From NCBI RefSeq assembly GCF_000184685.1, contig NC_014830.1:1178001-1242000 (forward strand): a stretch of DNA of 64,000 nt. The letters run 5' to 3'. The position numbers were made by a program, and so were the translations under genes. Of the stretch, positions 42,601-51,724 are shown piece after piece. Each line of letters opens with the position of its first letter. The stretch's first letter is position 1. Below the pieces are notes generated by a model. That model did not search any database. It was not told the DNA's origin and was given only the letters and a program-made list of their open reading frames with translations. Source of the DNA: Intrasporangium calvum DSM 43043. Lineage in GTDB: Bacteria > Actinomycetota > Actinomycetes > Actinomycetales > Dermatophilaceae.

Positions 42601-42700
42601 GCCCTGCGGCATTGTCCACATCCCCTTAAGAACCACCCCGTTTCTCCCCAGATGCGGCGACGGGCGTCGCAAGCGGACTCAGTCTGGCCGACCGTGGGGC

Positions 42701-43729
42701 ATGACGAGCATCAATGACGTGCAGCTGGGCCATCACTTCACCGTGGGTCAGGGACGCTTGGCGGGACTGACGGGGCGAGACCTCCGGCGGCCAGATCTCC
42801 ATCGCCCGTGCCGCGGCGTCAGGGCGCGCGACGCGTGCGCAGACCTCACCAGCCAGGCGTCGGCGCTGTCGCTGGTGCTGCCCGAGACGGCGGCGTTCTC
42901 CCACCTCACCGCCGCGCGCCTCCACCGACTGCCCCTCTCCTACTCGATGGAGGAGGACCAGCGCCTCCACACCATCGTGCCGGTGGACCGGCCGCAGGTG
43001 CGGCGGGAGGGAGTCGTGGGACACCGGATGGTCCATCCCCGGTCGGTCACCGAGGTAGCCGGACTGCGCGTCGTCGATCTGCCCGACACCTGGGTCGACC
43101 TGGGTGAGCTCGTCGGGCGAGGAAGACCGGTCGGCCTGGACGACCTGATCGTCGTCGGAGACGCCTGCGCGACGCGTCTTGAGTCCCTCGCCCCGTTGCG
43201 CCACGCACTCGCGAAGCGAACCAGGCCTCGTGGCAAGAAGACGCTGACCGAGGCGCTGGAGTCCATCAGAGTCGGCTCCTGGTCACCGCGCGAGACGACG
43301 TGCCGGCTCATGTTCCTCCGTGCCGGGTTGCCGGAGCCGACTCTCAACGAACCGATCTACGCAAGCTGGGACCCCCAGCTTCTCCTTGGCTACGGCGATC
43401 TGGTCTGGCGGATCGAGCTTCCCGATGGTCGAGTCCTCAAAGTCATCGGCGAGTACCAGGGCCACGACTTCCACGCCGGCGAGGCCCAGCGCGGCCACGA
43501 TGAGGTGCGCCGGCGACGGTTTGCCCGGGACGGCTGGATCGTCATCGAAATCTGGAACGACGACGTGACCTCGCCGGAGGCCCGCGAAGTGACCATCCGT
43601 CGCTTCGCTGCTGCGCTGGAGGTCGCCACCGAGACACTGACGTTCGCGGCGGCCGAGCCGAGGTTCTTCTCCCGCCACGCCATGGACCTGGCGTTACAGC
43701 GGTCCGCTCGTCGCTTCGCGTGGGTATGA
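42701..43729 (+). CDS. Hypothetical protein with DUF559/Vsr-like C-terminal nuclease fold
   Basis: 342-aa protein. Residues 1-~200 resemble the AbiEi-like N-terminal region common in actinobacterial proteins of this type (LVLPETAAFSHLTAARLHRL, VVDLPDTWVDLGEL). The C-terminal third has the DUF559/very-short-patch-repair-like pattern: YGDLVWRIE, EYQGHDFH, then RRRRFARDGWIVIEIWNDDV. The acidic residues fit a PD-(D/E)XK-type site. The ATG at 42701 is chosen from the start of the similarity; there is no strong ribosome site. Function unknown; DNA cleavage or repair is possible. Such genes are usually single and monocistronic, as here. Confidence 0.7.
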   Translation: MTSINDVQLGHHFTVGQGRLAGLTGRDLRRPDLHRPCRGVRARDACADLTSQASALSLVLPETAAFSHLTAARLHRLPLSYSMEEDQRLHTIVPVDRPQVRREGVVGHRMVHPRSVTEVAGLRVVDLPDTWVDLGELVGRGRPVGLDDLIVVGDACATRLESLAPLRHALAKRTRPRGKKTLTEALESIRVGSWSPRETTCRLMFLRAGLPEPTLNEPIYASWDPQLLLGYGDLVWRIELPDGRVLKVIGEYQGHDFHAGEAQRGHDEVRRRRFARDGWIVIEIWNDDVTSPEAREVTIRRFAAALEVATETLTFAAAEPRFFSRHAMDLALQRSARRFAWV

Positions 43730-43730
43730 G

Positions 43731-43785
43731 CGGCGCGAAGTGCACACTCGAGCTGGGGCCAGCCCGGCGCGAAGTGCACACTTCG
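43731..43785. repeat. Two inverted motif B copies, 34-bp period
   Basis: CGGCGCGAAGTGCACACT begins at 43731 and again, with C in place of the first variable bases, at 43765, a spacing of 34 bp as in the array at 42497-42598. It lies just after the stop of the DUF559-like gene. Confidence 0.85.
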
Positions 43786-43859
43786 ACGGGCGGGGGTCGA
43801 GGGGGGCGGACGGTAAATCGGTGGGGCGGGCCGCTCGCGGACCCTAGGGTTGATGGGTC

Positions 43860-45836
43860 ATGCGAGATTTCCCGCCCGAGATCCGGGCCTTCACCGACCG
43901 CGCCACGAGCCGCGACGAGCCGGACACCCGAAGCCCGCGGACCTTCCTCTGGTGGATGGTCCGTCAGCAGGGAACGCTCTTCGTCGCCGGGCTGGTGGTG
44001 GCAGTTGTCTGGATGGTGCCCCAGGCGCTCGGCCCGTGGATGGTCGGCCGGGCCATCGACACCGGCATCGTCACGGGCGACACGACGGCGACGATCCGCT
44101 GGGTGCTCATCCTCGGCGCCGTGACCGCGGTCGGTGCCCTGAGCGGAACGGTCTACCACACGATCATCGTCCGGGAGTGGCTCATCGCGCTCTACGGCAC
44201 GACCAAGCTCGTCACCCGCAAGGCCCTCCAGCTGGGCCACGTCCTGACCCGCCGCACGCCGACCGGCGAGGTCCTGTCGGTCTCCGGCAGTGACGGTGAC
44301 CAGTTCGGGGCGCTCATGGAGGTCTCGACCCGCGCGATCTCGCAGCTCGTCGCCTACCTGGCCGTCGCGGCGATCGTGCTGTCGACGTCGGTCCGGATGG
44401 GCCTGCTCGTCCTCCTCTCGGCGCCGCTGCTCGTCATGCTCGGCACGCCGCTGCTGCGACCGATGCAGCGGTGGCAGGGGATCGAGCGGTCGCGCAACTC
44501 AGAGCTGACCTCGATGGCAACCGACATCGTCGCGGGCCTGCGGATCCTGCGGGGCATCGGCGGCGAGGGCACCTTCGGCGGCAACTACGCGGAGCAGTCG
44601 CAGCGGGTCCGGCACTCGGGCGTCCTGGCGGGGACCTGGCTCGCCGCGGTCGAGGCGGTCGGCGTCCTGCTCTCCGGCGGGTTCGTCGTCGCCCTCATGT
44701 GGCTCGGCACCCGCGAGGTCGCCCAGGGCCGCCTCACCCTCGGGCAGTTCGTCAGCTTCCTCGGCTACGGCCTGTTCCTGCTCCACCCGATGCGCACCTT
44801 CGTCGAGTTCGCCCAGAAGTGGATCCGCTCCGTCGTCTCGGCCCGCAAGGCGATCGCCGTCCTCGGCCAGCGCCCCCCGTGGGTCGAGCCGGAGCAGCCT
44901 CGAGCCCTCCCCGAGATGGCGCCCATCGTCGACGAGGCCTCCGGCACCGTCATCGAGCCCGGCCTGCTGACGATGGTCGTCTCGGCGGTGCCCGACGACT
45001 CGGCCGCCCTCGCGGACCGTCTCGGCCGGTACCTGCCGTCCGACGAGGGAGCGCTCGTCAGCGAGGAGATCCCCGAGGAGCTCAAGGGCCGGGCCGCCCG
45101 GCGCGAACGCTCCCAGCGGGCGCGGGCGCGCGAGGCCCAGGCCCGCCGCGACGAGGAACGCGCCCGGCAGGCGTGGGGGGTCACCGTCGGCGGGGTCGAC
45201 CTGGCCGCAGCACCGCTCGACGCGGTCCGCGGCCGCATCCTCGTCAGCGACACGTCGCCGCAGGTCTTCGCCGGCACCCTTCGCGACGCGATCGACCCCC
45301 TCGGCCACCTGACCCGGTCGCAGGCCGAGCTCGCCCTCCACACAGCCGCCGGCGAGGACGTCTTCGACGCGCTCCCCGGCGGCTGGCAGGGCCGTCTCGA
45401 CGAGCGCGGCCGCGGCCTCTCCGGCGGGCAGCGGCAGCGACTCGTCCTCATGCGCGCGCTCGCCGCCGACCCGGAGGTGCTCGTCCTCGTCGAGCCGACG
45501 AGCGCCGTCGACGCCCACACCGAGGCCCGGATCGCTGAGCGGCTCGGGCCGCACCGCGCGGGGCGCACCACCATCGTCATGACGGCGTCGCCCCTGCTGC
45601 TCCACCACGCCGACGAGGTCATCCTCCTCGACGCAGGGAAGGCCACCACCCGCGGACGGCACGTCGACCTCGTGGCCAGCTCAGCGGCATACCGCTCCGT
45701 CGTCGTGCGCGGCGAGGTCCAGCCGCCGGCGCGACCCGACCCCAACGAGCCCTACGACCCCAACCACTCCTACGACCACCACGATCCCTACGACCATCTC
45801 AGCGAGGAGCCGGGCGATGAGCACCGTCGACACTGA
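43860..45836 (+). CDS. ABC exporter half-transporter lacking Walker A
   Basis: 658-aa fused membrane-ATPase subunit. Six membrane helices span residues ~35-310. The nucleotide-binding domain has a canonical signature LSGGQRQRLVLMRALAADPE and LVEPTSAVD, but where Walker A should be it reads GLLTMVVSAVPDDSAALADR, without G-x4-GK-S/T. The Walker B acidic residue is also changed (VLVLVEP). It can therefore contribute a signature but not bind ATP in the usual way. The C-terminal tail is rich in Tyr-Asp-Pro/His repeats (PYDPNHSYDHHDPYDH). It overlaps the next exporter gene by 20 bp and should form a heterodimer with it. Confidence 0.9.
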   Translation: MRDFPPEIRAFTDRATSRDEPDTRSPRTFLWWMVRQQGTLFVAGLVVAVVWMVPQALGPWMVGRAIDTGIVTGDTTATIRWVLILGAVTAVGALSGTVYHTIIVREWLIALYGTTKLVTRKALQLGHVLTRRTPTGEVLSVSGSDGDQFGALMEVSTRAISQLVAYLAVAAIVLSTSVRMGLLVLLSAPLLVMLGTPLLRPMQRWQGIERSRNSELTSMATDIVAGLRILRGIGGEGTFGGNYAEQSQRVRHSGVLAGTWLAAVEAVGVLLSGGFVVALMWLGTREVAQGRLTLGQFVSFLGYGLFLLHPMRTFVEFAQKWIRSVVSARKAIAVLGQRPPWVEPEQPRALPEMAPIVDEASGTVIEPGLLTMVVSAVPDDSAALADRLGRYLPSDEGALVSEEIPEELKGRAARRERSQRARAREAQARRDEERARQAWGVTVGGVDLAAAPLDAVRGRILVSDTSPQVFAGTLRDAIDPLGHLTRSQAELALHTAAGEDVFDALPGGWQGRLDERGRGLSGGQRQRLVLMRALAADPEVLVLVEPTSAVDAHTEARIAERLGPHRAGRTTIVMTASPLLLHHADEVILLDAGKATTRGRHVDLVASSAAYRSVVVRGEVQPPARPDPNEPYDPNHSYDHHDPYDHLSEEPGDEHRRH

Positions 45837-47787
45837 CGCCTCCCCGCTGACCGGCGACCTCGCGGGCGAGTCGGCGCGGACGTGGGACCGCCCCGCCGCC
45901 CCACCCGAGGTCCCGGACGAGCTGCGGCCGCCGACCGCGGCCACCGTCCAGGAGCGGGCCGCGGCCCTCCGACGGCGGCACCTGCTCCGCGAGCGGCGGG
46001 CCCGGGAGTTCGTCGCCGAGACGATGAGCTCGACCACGGGGCTGCCCATCGCCGACCGGCGCAGCGTCTTCCGGTTCGTCGGGTCCCTCCTCGCCGCCCG
46101 TCGGCGCCTGACCATCGCGGTCATCCTCGGCAACGTCCTCGCGGCCGGGGCCGGCCTGCTCATCCCGCGCCTGCTCGGCGCCCTCGTCGACTCGACCGTC
46201 GCCGACGTCGCGGCCGGCCGGCAGGACGCAGCGCTCGCGGCCGCGAACTCCATGGCGCTCGTCGTCGCGGGGATCGTGGTCCTGCACGGACTCATCACGT
46301 TCGCCGCCCAGGTCACCTCGACGCTGCTCGGGCAGGGCCTGCTCGCCGCCGCACGTGAGGAGATCGTCCGGGCGATCCTGCGGCTGCCGCTCTCCCGCGT
46401 CGAGTCGGCGGGCTCGGGCGACCTCGTCACCCGCGTCACCCGGGACGTCGGGACGATGAGCGAGTCGGTCCGCTGGGCGCTGCCCCAGTCGATCACCGCG
46501 GGCACGACGGTCGTCCTCACGCTCGTGGCCATGCTGAGCAACTCGCTGCTCATGTCCCTCCCGTCCCTCGTGCTGATGGGTCTGGCGCTCGTGCAGATCC
46601 GGCGCTATCTCGTCCGGGCCCCCAACGGCTATCTCACCGAGGGCGGGACCTACTCGCGGATCAACACGAGCCTCACCGAGACCGTCGAGGGCGTCCGTAC
46701 CGTCGAGGCGCTGGGCCTGGCGGGCCACCGCCTGCGCCGCGGCGACGACGACATCGAGGTGTCCGGCCAGGCCGAGCGCTACACGATGACGTTGCGCAAC
46801 CTGCTCTTCGTCGTCATGGACCTCGCGTTCAGTCTCCCGCGGGTGCTCGTGCTCCTCGTCGGCGCCGTCGGCTACGCGCAGGGCTGGGCGACACTCGGCC
46901 AGATCACCACGGCGATCCTCTACACGGAGGCGTTGTGGGGGCCGTTCGACATGCTGGTCCACACCGTCGACCGGGTGCAGGTCGGCGTGGCGTCGACGAC
47001 TCGCCTGCTCGGCATCGCCACCGTGCCGCCCGATCGCGAGGCGGGCGCCGCCCTCCCGGCCGGGCCGGACCTCGTCGGACGGGACCTGCGCTACGCCTAC
47101 CGCGCCGACCACGACGTGCTGCACGGCATCGACCTCGAGCTGCGCACCGGTGAGCGCCTCGCCGTCGTCGGGCCGAGCGGCTCCGGCAAGTCGACGCTCG
47201 GTCGGCTGCTCGCGGGCATCCACCGGCCGCGCACGGGCACGGTCGAGGTCGGCGGCGTGGAGTTGACCGACCTGCCGCTCGACGTGCTGCGCACCGAGGT
47301 CGCGCTCGTCACCCAGGAGCACCACGTCTTCATCGGCTCGGTCCGCGACAACGTCGTGCTCGCTCGCGAAGCCGCCTCGGACGACGAGGTCCGCGCCGCG
47401 CTGGCTGCCGTCGACGCGTGGGACTGGGTCGAGCGGCTGCCCGAGGGGCTCGCCACAAAGCTCGGCGCCGGCCACACCCAGCTGACTCCCGGACGGGCCC
47501 AGCAGATCGCCCTCGCCCGGCTCATCCTGGCCGACCCGCACACCATCGTCCTCGACGAGGCCACCTCGCTCATCGACCCGCGGACGGCCCGCCACCTCGA
47601 GGGCTCGATGAACGCCCTGCTCACCGGCCGCACGGTCGTCGCGATCGCGCACCGCCTGCACACGGCGCACGACGCGGAGCGGATCGCGGTCGTCATCGAC
47701 GGGCGGGTCGCCGAGCTGGGCAGCCACGACGAGCTCGTCGCGCACGACGGCGAGTACGCAGCGCTCTGGCGCGCGTGGACCTCCTGA
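45817..47787 (+). CDS. ABC exporter half-transporter with intact Walker A
   Basis: 656-aa partner subunit. A long hydrophilic N terminus (~80 residues) precedes six helices. The ATPase domain has a canonical Walker A (GPSGSGKSTLGRLL) and Walker B (TIVLDEATSLIDP), with His in AIAHRLHTAH. Its signature is degenerate: QLTPGRAQQIALARLIL instead of LSGGQ. Together with the upstream subunit this leaves one composite ATP site (this Walker A plus the other subunit's LSGGQ) and one dead site, an extreme asymmetric exporter. Exported substrate unknown; drugs or lipids are typical. Confidence 0.92.
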   Translation: MSTVDTDASPLTGDLAGESARTWDRPAAPPEVPDELRPPTAATVQERAAALRRRHLLRERRAREFVAETMSSTTGLPIADRRSVFRFVGSLLAARRRLTIAVILGNVLAAGAGLLIPRLLGALVDSTVADVAAGRQDAALAAANSMALVVAGIVVLHGLITFAAQVTSTLLGQGLLAAAREEIVRAILRLPLSRVESAGSGDLVTRVTRDVGTMSESVRWALPQSITAGTTVVLTLVAMLSNSLLMSLPSLVLMGLALVQIRRYLVRAPNGYLTEGGTYSRINTSLTETVEGVRTVEALGLAGHRLRRGDDDIEVSGQAERYTMTLRNLLFVVMDLAFSLPRVLVLLVGAVGYAQGWATLGQITTAILYTEALWGPFDMLVHTVDRVQVGVASTTRLLGIATVPPDREAGAALPAGPDLVGRDLRYAYRADHDVLHGIDLELRTGERLAVVGPSGSGKSTLGRLLAGIHRPRTGTVEVGGVELTDLPLDVLRTEVALVTQEHHVFIGSVRDNVVLAREAASDDEVRAALAAVDAWDWVERLPEGLATKLGAGHTQLTPGRAQQIALARLILADPHTIVLDEATSLIDPRTARHLEGSMNALLTGRTVVAIAHRLHTAHDAERIAVVIDGRVAELGSHDELVAHDGEYAALWRAWTS

Positions 47788-47818
47788 CCCCGCTGGGAGG
47801 TCGGGGTCCGAGCGCGAG

Positions 47819-47865
47819 CGCGCTCAGCGGCATACGGCCGAACCTCTCGTATGCCGCTGGGCTCG
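47819..47865. repeat. Inverted motif A pair after the ABC exporter
   Basis: Inverted A (47821-47835) and direct A (47849-47863) form a hairpin with ~16-bp arms and a 13-base loop, located 30 bp after the exporter stop. It could end the exporter transcript. Confidence 0.85.
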
Positions 47866-47939
47866 CTCCCGCACAGTCGTGACCTCAGGCGGGGGGCGGG
47901 GTCTCGACCAAGCCGAGGCCGGTGGGGGAGAGTGGCTGC

Positions 47940-49178
47940 ATGAGCACCAGCGACCCCATCGTCATCGTCGGGGGCGGTCTCGCGGCCGCCCGTGCCATCG
48001 AAGCCATCCGGGAGAGCGACCAGGACGTCCCGGTCGTGCTCGTCGGCAAGGAGGACCGGTTGCCCTACGAGCGGCCGCCGCTGTCCAAGGGCGTCATGCT
48101 CGGCAACGACCCCGAGGACTCGGCGTTCCCCCACCCGCGCGAGTGGTACGACGAGAACCACGTGGAGCTCCGTCTCGGCGTGGCCGTCGACCGGCTCGAC
48201 CCGACGGCCCGCACCGTGACGCTCTCTGACGGGAGCGAGTTGTCCTACGGTTCGGTGCTGCTCGCCACGGGCTCCGGCCTGCGCAAGCTGGACGTTCCGG
48301 GCACCGACCTGGCGGACGTCTTCTACCTGCGGTCGATGACCGACTCGGCGAAGATCCGGGCCCGGCTCGTGCCGGGCAGCGACGTCGTCATCATCGGCGC
48401 CGGTTGGATCGGTCTCGAGGTCGCGGCCGCGGCCCGGCACCACGGTGCCGAGGTGACCATCGTCGAGCCACAGTCGGCGCCGCTCCTGGGCGTCGTCGGC
48501 GAGCAGGTCGGGTCGTGGTTCGCCGACCTGCACCGGTCGCACGGCGTGACGCTCCGGCTCGGGGAGGGCGTCGAGCGGCTCGAGGGCGAGGACGGGAGGG
48601 TCACCGCAGTCGTGACGAGCAGCGGCGAGCGGCTCCCGGCCGACACCGTCGTCATCGGGGTCGGGATCCGGCCGAACACCAGGCTGGCCGAGGATGCCGG
48701 GCTCGAGGTCGACAACGGGATCGTCGTCGACGAGGCCCTGCGCGCGTCGGCTGACGGCGTCTTCGCGGCGGGCGACGTCGCCAACTGGTTCAACCCGACG
48801 CTCGGCACGCACGTGCGCGTCGAGCACTGGGCCAACGCGCACGACGGCGGGTATGCCGCCGGCCAGTCGATGGTCGGCCAGGACGTGCACTACGGGCCGG
48901 TCCCGTTCTTCTACTCCGACCAGTACGACATCGGCCTCGAGTACGCGGGCCACGTGCCGCGTGGCACCGACACCGAGGTCGTGTTCCGTGGCGACCCGGC
49001 GAGCAACGAGTTCATGGCGTTCTGGGTCGTGCCCGAGGGGGACGGGGTCCGGGTCCTCGCGGGGATGCACGTCAACGTGTGGGACACGATGGACGCCGTC
49101 CAGGACCTCGTCCGCAACCGCACCGTCGTCGACCGCACCCGTCTCGCCGACCGGGAGGTCGCCCTGGCCGACCTCTGA
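47940..49178 (+). CDS. FAD-dependent ferredoxin reductase-like oxidoreductase
   Basis: 412-aa flavoprotein of the putidaredoxin/rubredoxin reductase type. IVIVGGGLAAARAIEAIRES binds FAD near the N terminus, DRLPYERPPLSKGVML follows, IIGAGWIGLEVAAAARHHGA (near residues 150-170) binds NAD(P)H, and DGVFAAGDVANWFNP is the C-terminal FAD motif. ATG 47940 follows GGGGGAGAG. Such enzymes pass electrons from NAD(P)H to a ferredoxin for a monooxygenase or dioxygenase. No oxygenase or cytochrome P450 gene is next to it, so its partner is unknown; the XylT-like ferredoxin 5.6 kb away is a weak candidate. Confidence 0.87.
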   Translation: MSTSDPIVIVGGGLAAARAIEAIRESDQDVPVVLVGKEDRLPYERPPLSKGVMLGNDPEDSAFPHPREWYDENHVELRLGVAVDRLDPTARTVTLSDGSELSYGSVLLATGSGLRKLDVPGTDLADVFYLRSMTDSAKIRARLVPGSDVVIIGAGWIGLEVAAAARHHGAEVTIVEPQSAPLLGVVGEQVGSWFADLHRSHGVTLRLGEGVERLEGEDGRVTAVVTSSGERLPADTVVIGVGIRPNTRLAEDAGLEVDNGIVVDEALRASADGVFAAGDVANWFNPTLGTHVRVEHWANAHDGGYAAGQSMVGQDVHYGPVPFFYSDQYDIGLEYAGHVPRGTDTEVVFRGDPASNEFMAFWVVPEGDGVRVLAGMHVNVWDTMDAVQDLVRNRTVVDRTRLADREVALADL

Positions 49179-49304
49179 CGTGGTCGTGCCGTTGTGCCGC
49201 CGTGGCACACTGTGAGCCCGGTCCCAGCGCGGTTTCCGAGGTGGGTGCGGGGGTACGGTGCGACAACAGGCCACTTCCGCACGCGACTGTTCGAGGGGGA
49301 CCAG

Positions 49305-49877
49305 ATGGAGACCCGCGTGGCCACGCTGCACGAGATCCGCGCCACGCTCCACGCGGAGCACGAGCACCTCTGGCGGCTGATCGGTGCGGTGCGACATGCG
49401 CAGGGGGAGGACCGGCGTGCAGAGCTGGCCGCGCTGTTGCGCTACCTGGCGGTGCACGAGGCTGCCGAGGAGGTCGCCATGCACAACGCCTGGGTCACCG
49501 ACTCGACACGAGAACGCCTCGACGAGGAGCGCGAGATCGCGGACGTCATCGAGCGGCTGGTGCATGCTTACGCGCTGCGCGGTTCCGTGCCCGAGCCCGA
49601 TGTGCCCACCAGTACGGACTCCGACGACGAGTTCCTGGTCATCCTCGACCAGCTCGAACGCAGCCTGCGGGACCATTCCGAGGCCGAGGAGAACGAGGAG
49701 GCGCCGATCCTCGCCGCCGAGCTGAGCCCGGAACAGCTCGGCGACCTCCTCCGCCTCCTGCTCATGGTCCGCGAGATGGCGGGCGACGCCGCCTCGCCCG
49801 TCGCCGGTGAGTCCTTCGCGACGATGCGCCTCGCCGCGCAGCGCGAGTTCAAGGCCGCCCAGCGCCAGGTGCGCTGA
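49305..49877 (+). CDS. Hemerythrin HHE domain protein
   Basis: 190-aa cytoplasmic four-helix protein with hemerythrin-like iron-ligand motifs: ATLHAEHEHLWRLIGAV, LAVHEAAEEVAMHNAW and SLRDHSEAEENEEAPIL. It probably binds a di-iron centre and may handle oxygen, nitric oxide or iron stress. ATG 49305 follows GAGGGGGACC; a longer in-frame opening to 49194 lacks support. It lies in the same direction as, but 126 bp after, the reductase gene. The C terminus is basic (RLAAQREFKAAQRQVR). Confidence 0.85.
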   Translation: METRVATLHEIRATLHAEHEHLWRLIGAVRHAQGEDRRAELAALLRYLAVHEAAEEVAMHNAWVTDSTRERLDEEREIADVIERLVHAYALRGSVPEPDVPTSTDSDDEFLVILDQLERSLRDHSEAEENEEAPILAAELSPEQLGDLLRLLLMVREMAGDAASPVAGESFATMRLAAQREFKAAQRQVR

Positions 49878-49910
49878 CTCCGGGGGAGCGGGAGGTCGCC
49901 TTCGTCGGGG

Positions 49911-49958
49911 AGCGAGCTCAGCGGCATACGCCATGGGCCGGATGCCGCTCAGCTCGCT
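49911..49958. repeat. Inverted motif A pair before the UbiB-like gene
   Basis: AGCGAGCTCAGCGGCATAC (49911-49929) and its near-complement ending AGCTCGCT at 49958 make a long hairpin with two mismatches. The second copy has GATGCC for TATGCC. Confidence 0.8.
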
Positions 49959-50022
49959 TCTGCTCGCGCGTCGACCACGTGGGTGGCTGAGTCCGCGGGG
50001 CCCGGGGTAGTACGGTCCGATC

Positions 50023-51699
50023 ATGGATGCCGGGCACCGGAAGCGCTACGCCGACCTCGTCCGTCTCGTCGTGCGTCATGGGCGGCGGGACCTGCTGGCC
50101 GGGGTCCAGACCGACGAGTTCCTCGTGGAGGAGGGGGAGGCCTTCGACGTCGGTCAGTCCGACGGATCGGGCCCGGAGCGGCTCGCCGCGGACCTGGAGC
50201 AGATGGGCCCCACCTTCATCAAGCTCGGCCAGCTCCTGTCGACCCGCGTCGACCTCCTTCCGCCCGCCTACACCGACGCCCTCGCGCGCCTGCAGGACGA
50301 CGTCGAGCCGTTCGGCGCCGACGAGGTGCGGGCCATCGTCGAGGAAGAGCTGGGCGCGCCGATCCGCAGCCTGTTCAGCGACTTCGACGACGCGCCGCTC
50401 GCGGCGGCCTCGCTCGCCCAGGTGCATCGGGCGACGACCCGCAACGGCCGCGACGTCGTCGTCAAGGTCCAACGCCCCGGCGTGCGGGAGGCGGTCCGCG
50501 GCGACATGGAGGTGCTCAGCTCCATCGCCGGGAAGGTCGACCGGCACACCGAGGTCGGGCGCCGCTACGGCATCGACAACCTGCTGTCCCACTTCCGGCG
50601 GTCCCTGGCGGGTGAGCTCGACTACCGACAGGAGGCCCAGCACCTCATCCGGTTCGGCGAGCTGACCGCCGAGTACTCCCACCTCGTCGTGCCCCAGCCG
50701 GTGACCGAGCTGTCCACCTCGCGGGTGCTCACGATGGACTTCGTCGCCGGCCGGCCGGTCACCACCGTGGGGCCCTTCGGACTCCTCGACGTCGACACGC
50801 GGCCCCTCGTCGAGGAGCTGTTCTCCGCCTACCTGCGGATGATCCTCGTCGACGGCACCCTCCACGCCGACCCGCACCCCGGCAACGTCCTCCTCACCGA
50901 CGACGGGCGACTGGCTCTGATCGACTTCGGCATGGTCGCCGCGGTGCCGCGCCGGGTCCGCGACCAGGTCGTCAAGCTGCTCCTCGCGCTCAGCGAGGGC
51001 GACGGCGAGGAGGCGGCGCTCGTCCTCGCCGAGATGGGGCACCCGCTGGCCGGGTACGACGCCGCGAAGTTCCGCGACGACGTGTCGCACCTCGTCTCGA
51101 CCGCAGTGACCATGGGCAGCGACGTCGACGCGGGCACGGTCCTCGTCGAGCTGAGCCGCCTGTCCGGCCAGCACGGGCTGCGGCCCCCCGCCGAGATGGC
51201 GATGATCGGCAAGACCCTGCTCAACCTCGACCAGGTGACCCAGCACCTCGACCCGTCGTTCGACCCGTCCGAGGCGATCCGCGACAACATCGAGGAGCTG
51301 CTCCGCGGCGGGCTCTCCGTCTCGCTGTCCGGGGCGATCTCCTCGGCGATCGAGGCGAAGAACTTCGCTGCCCAGCTGCCGAGACGCGCGAACCGCATCA
51401 TGGACGCGCTCTCCGACGGTGAGCTCGCCTTCCGCGTCAAGACCATCGACGAGGTGCGCCTCGTGTCGGTCCTCCAGCACCTGGCCAACCGGTTGACGAT
51501 GGGGATCGTCCTCGCCGCGATCGTCGTGGGTGCGGCGCTGATGATGCAGGTCCCGACGACGAGCCGGATCCTCGGCTACCCCGCGATCGCGATGGTCTTC
51601 TTCATCGTCGCCGCCATCGCCGGGGCCGTCCTCGTCGGCTCGATCCTCATCACCGACCGCCGCGAAGCGAGGGCCGCGCGTCGGGCGAGGGAGCAGTGA
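50023..51699 (+). CDS. UbiB/ABC1-family atypical kinase-like protein
   Basis: 558-aa UbiB/AarF-like protein. The family-specific [11 protein letters not shown] and [16 protein letters not shown] loops are followed by [17 protein letters not shown] (ATP-binding Lys), [13 protein letters not shown] (catalytic-loop equivalent) and [12 protein letters not shown] (metal loop). Two C-terminal membrane helices (residues ~490-540) anchor it. The family supports lipid or quinone metabolism through ATPase activity. The ATG at 50023 is at the natural N terminus. Housekeeping-like, 25 bp before folD; quinone-related function is inferred. Confidence 0.9.
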   Translation: MDAGHRKRYADLVRLVVRHGRRDLLAGVQTDEFLVEEGEAFDVGQSDGSGPERLAADLEQMGPTFIKLGQLLSTRVDLLPPAYTDALARLQDDVEPFGADEVRAIVEEELGAPIRSLFSDFDDAPLAAASLAQVHRATTRNGRDVVVKVQRPGVREAVRGDMEVLSSIAGKVDRHTEVGRRYGIDNLLSHFRRSLAGELDYRQEAQHLIRFGELTAEYSHLVVPQPVTELSTSRVLTMDFVAGRPVTTVGPFGLLDVDTRPLVEELFSAYLRMILVDGTLHADPHPGNVLLTDDGRLALIDFGMVAAVPRRVRDQVVKLLLALSEGDGEEAALVLAEMGHPLAGYDAAKFRDDVSHLVSTAVTMGSDVDAGTVLVELSRLSGQHGLRPPAEMAMIGKTLLNLDQVTQHLDPSFDPSEAIRDNIEELLRGGLSVSLSGAISSAIEAKNFAAQLPRRANRIMDALSDGELAFRVKTIDEVRLVSVLQHLANRLTMGIVLAAIVVGAALMMQVPTTSRILGYPAIAMVFFIVAAIAGAVLVGSILITDRREARAARRAREQ

Positions 51700-51724
51700 A
51701 CGGGCGCGTGACGAGCGTGGCAGG

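Larger units (their letters stand above)
42367..42700. other. Gene-free divergent spacer upstream of the catechol dioxygenase operon
   Basis: These 334 bp hold the promoter of the ferredoxin/dioxygenase operon, a hairpin (42389-42413), motif A and a 34-bp tandem array of motif B (42489-42600), and a less G+C-rich stretch near 42610-42655 that may carry the promoter of the plus-strand gene. No coding sequence is evident. Confidence 0.6.

Noticed and set aside
45678-45692. Motif A match near the end of the first ABC exporter subunit (SSAAYRS)
   Set aside because: ABC exporters normally read like Ala-Ser-Ser-x-Ala-Tyr-Arg at this place, so native coding sequence explains it. The partial matches at 9459-9469 (hyuA) and 40983-40996 (HbpS-like gene) are treated the same way.
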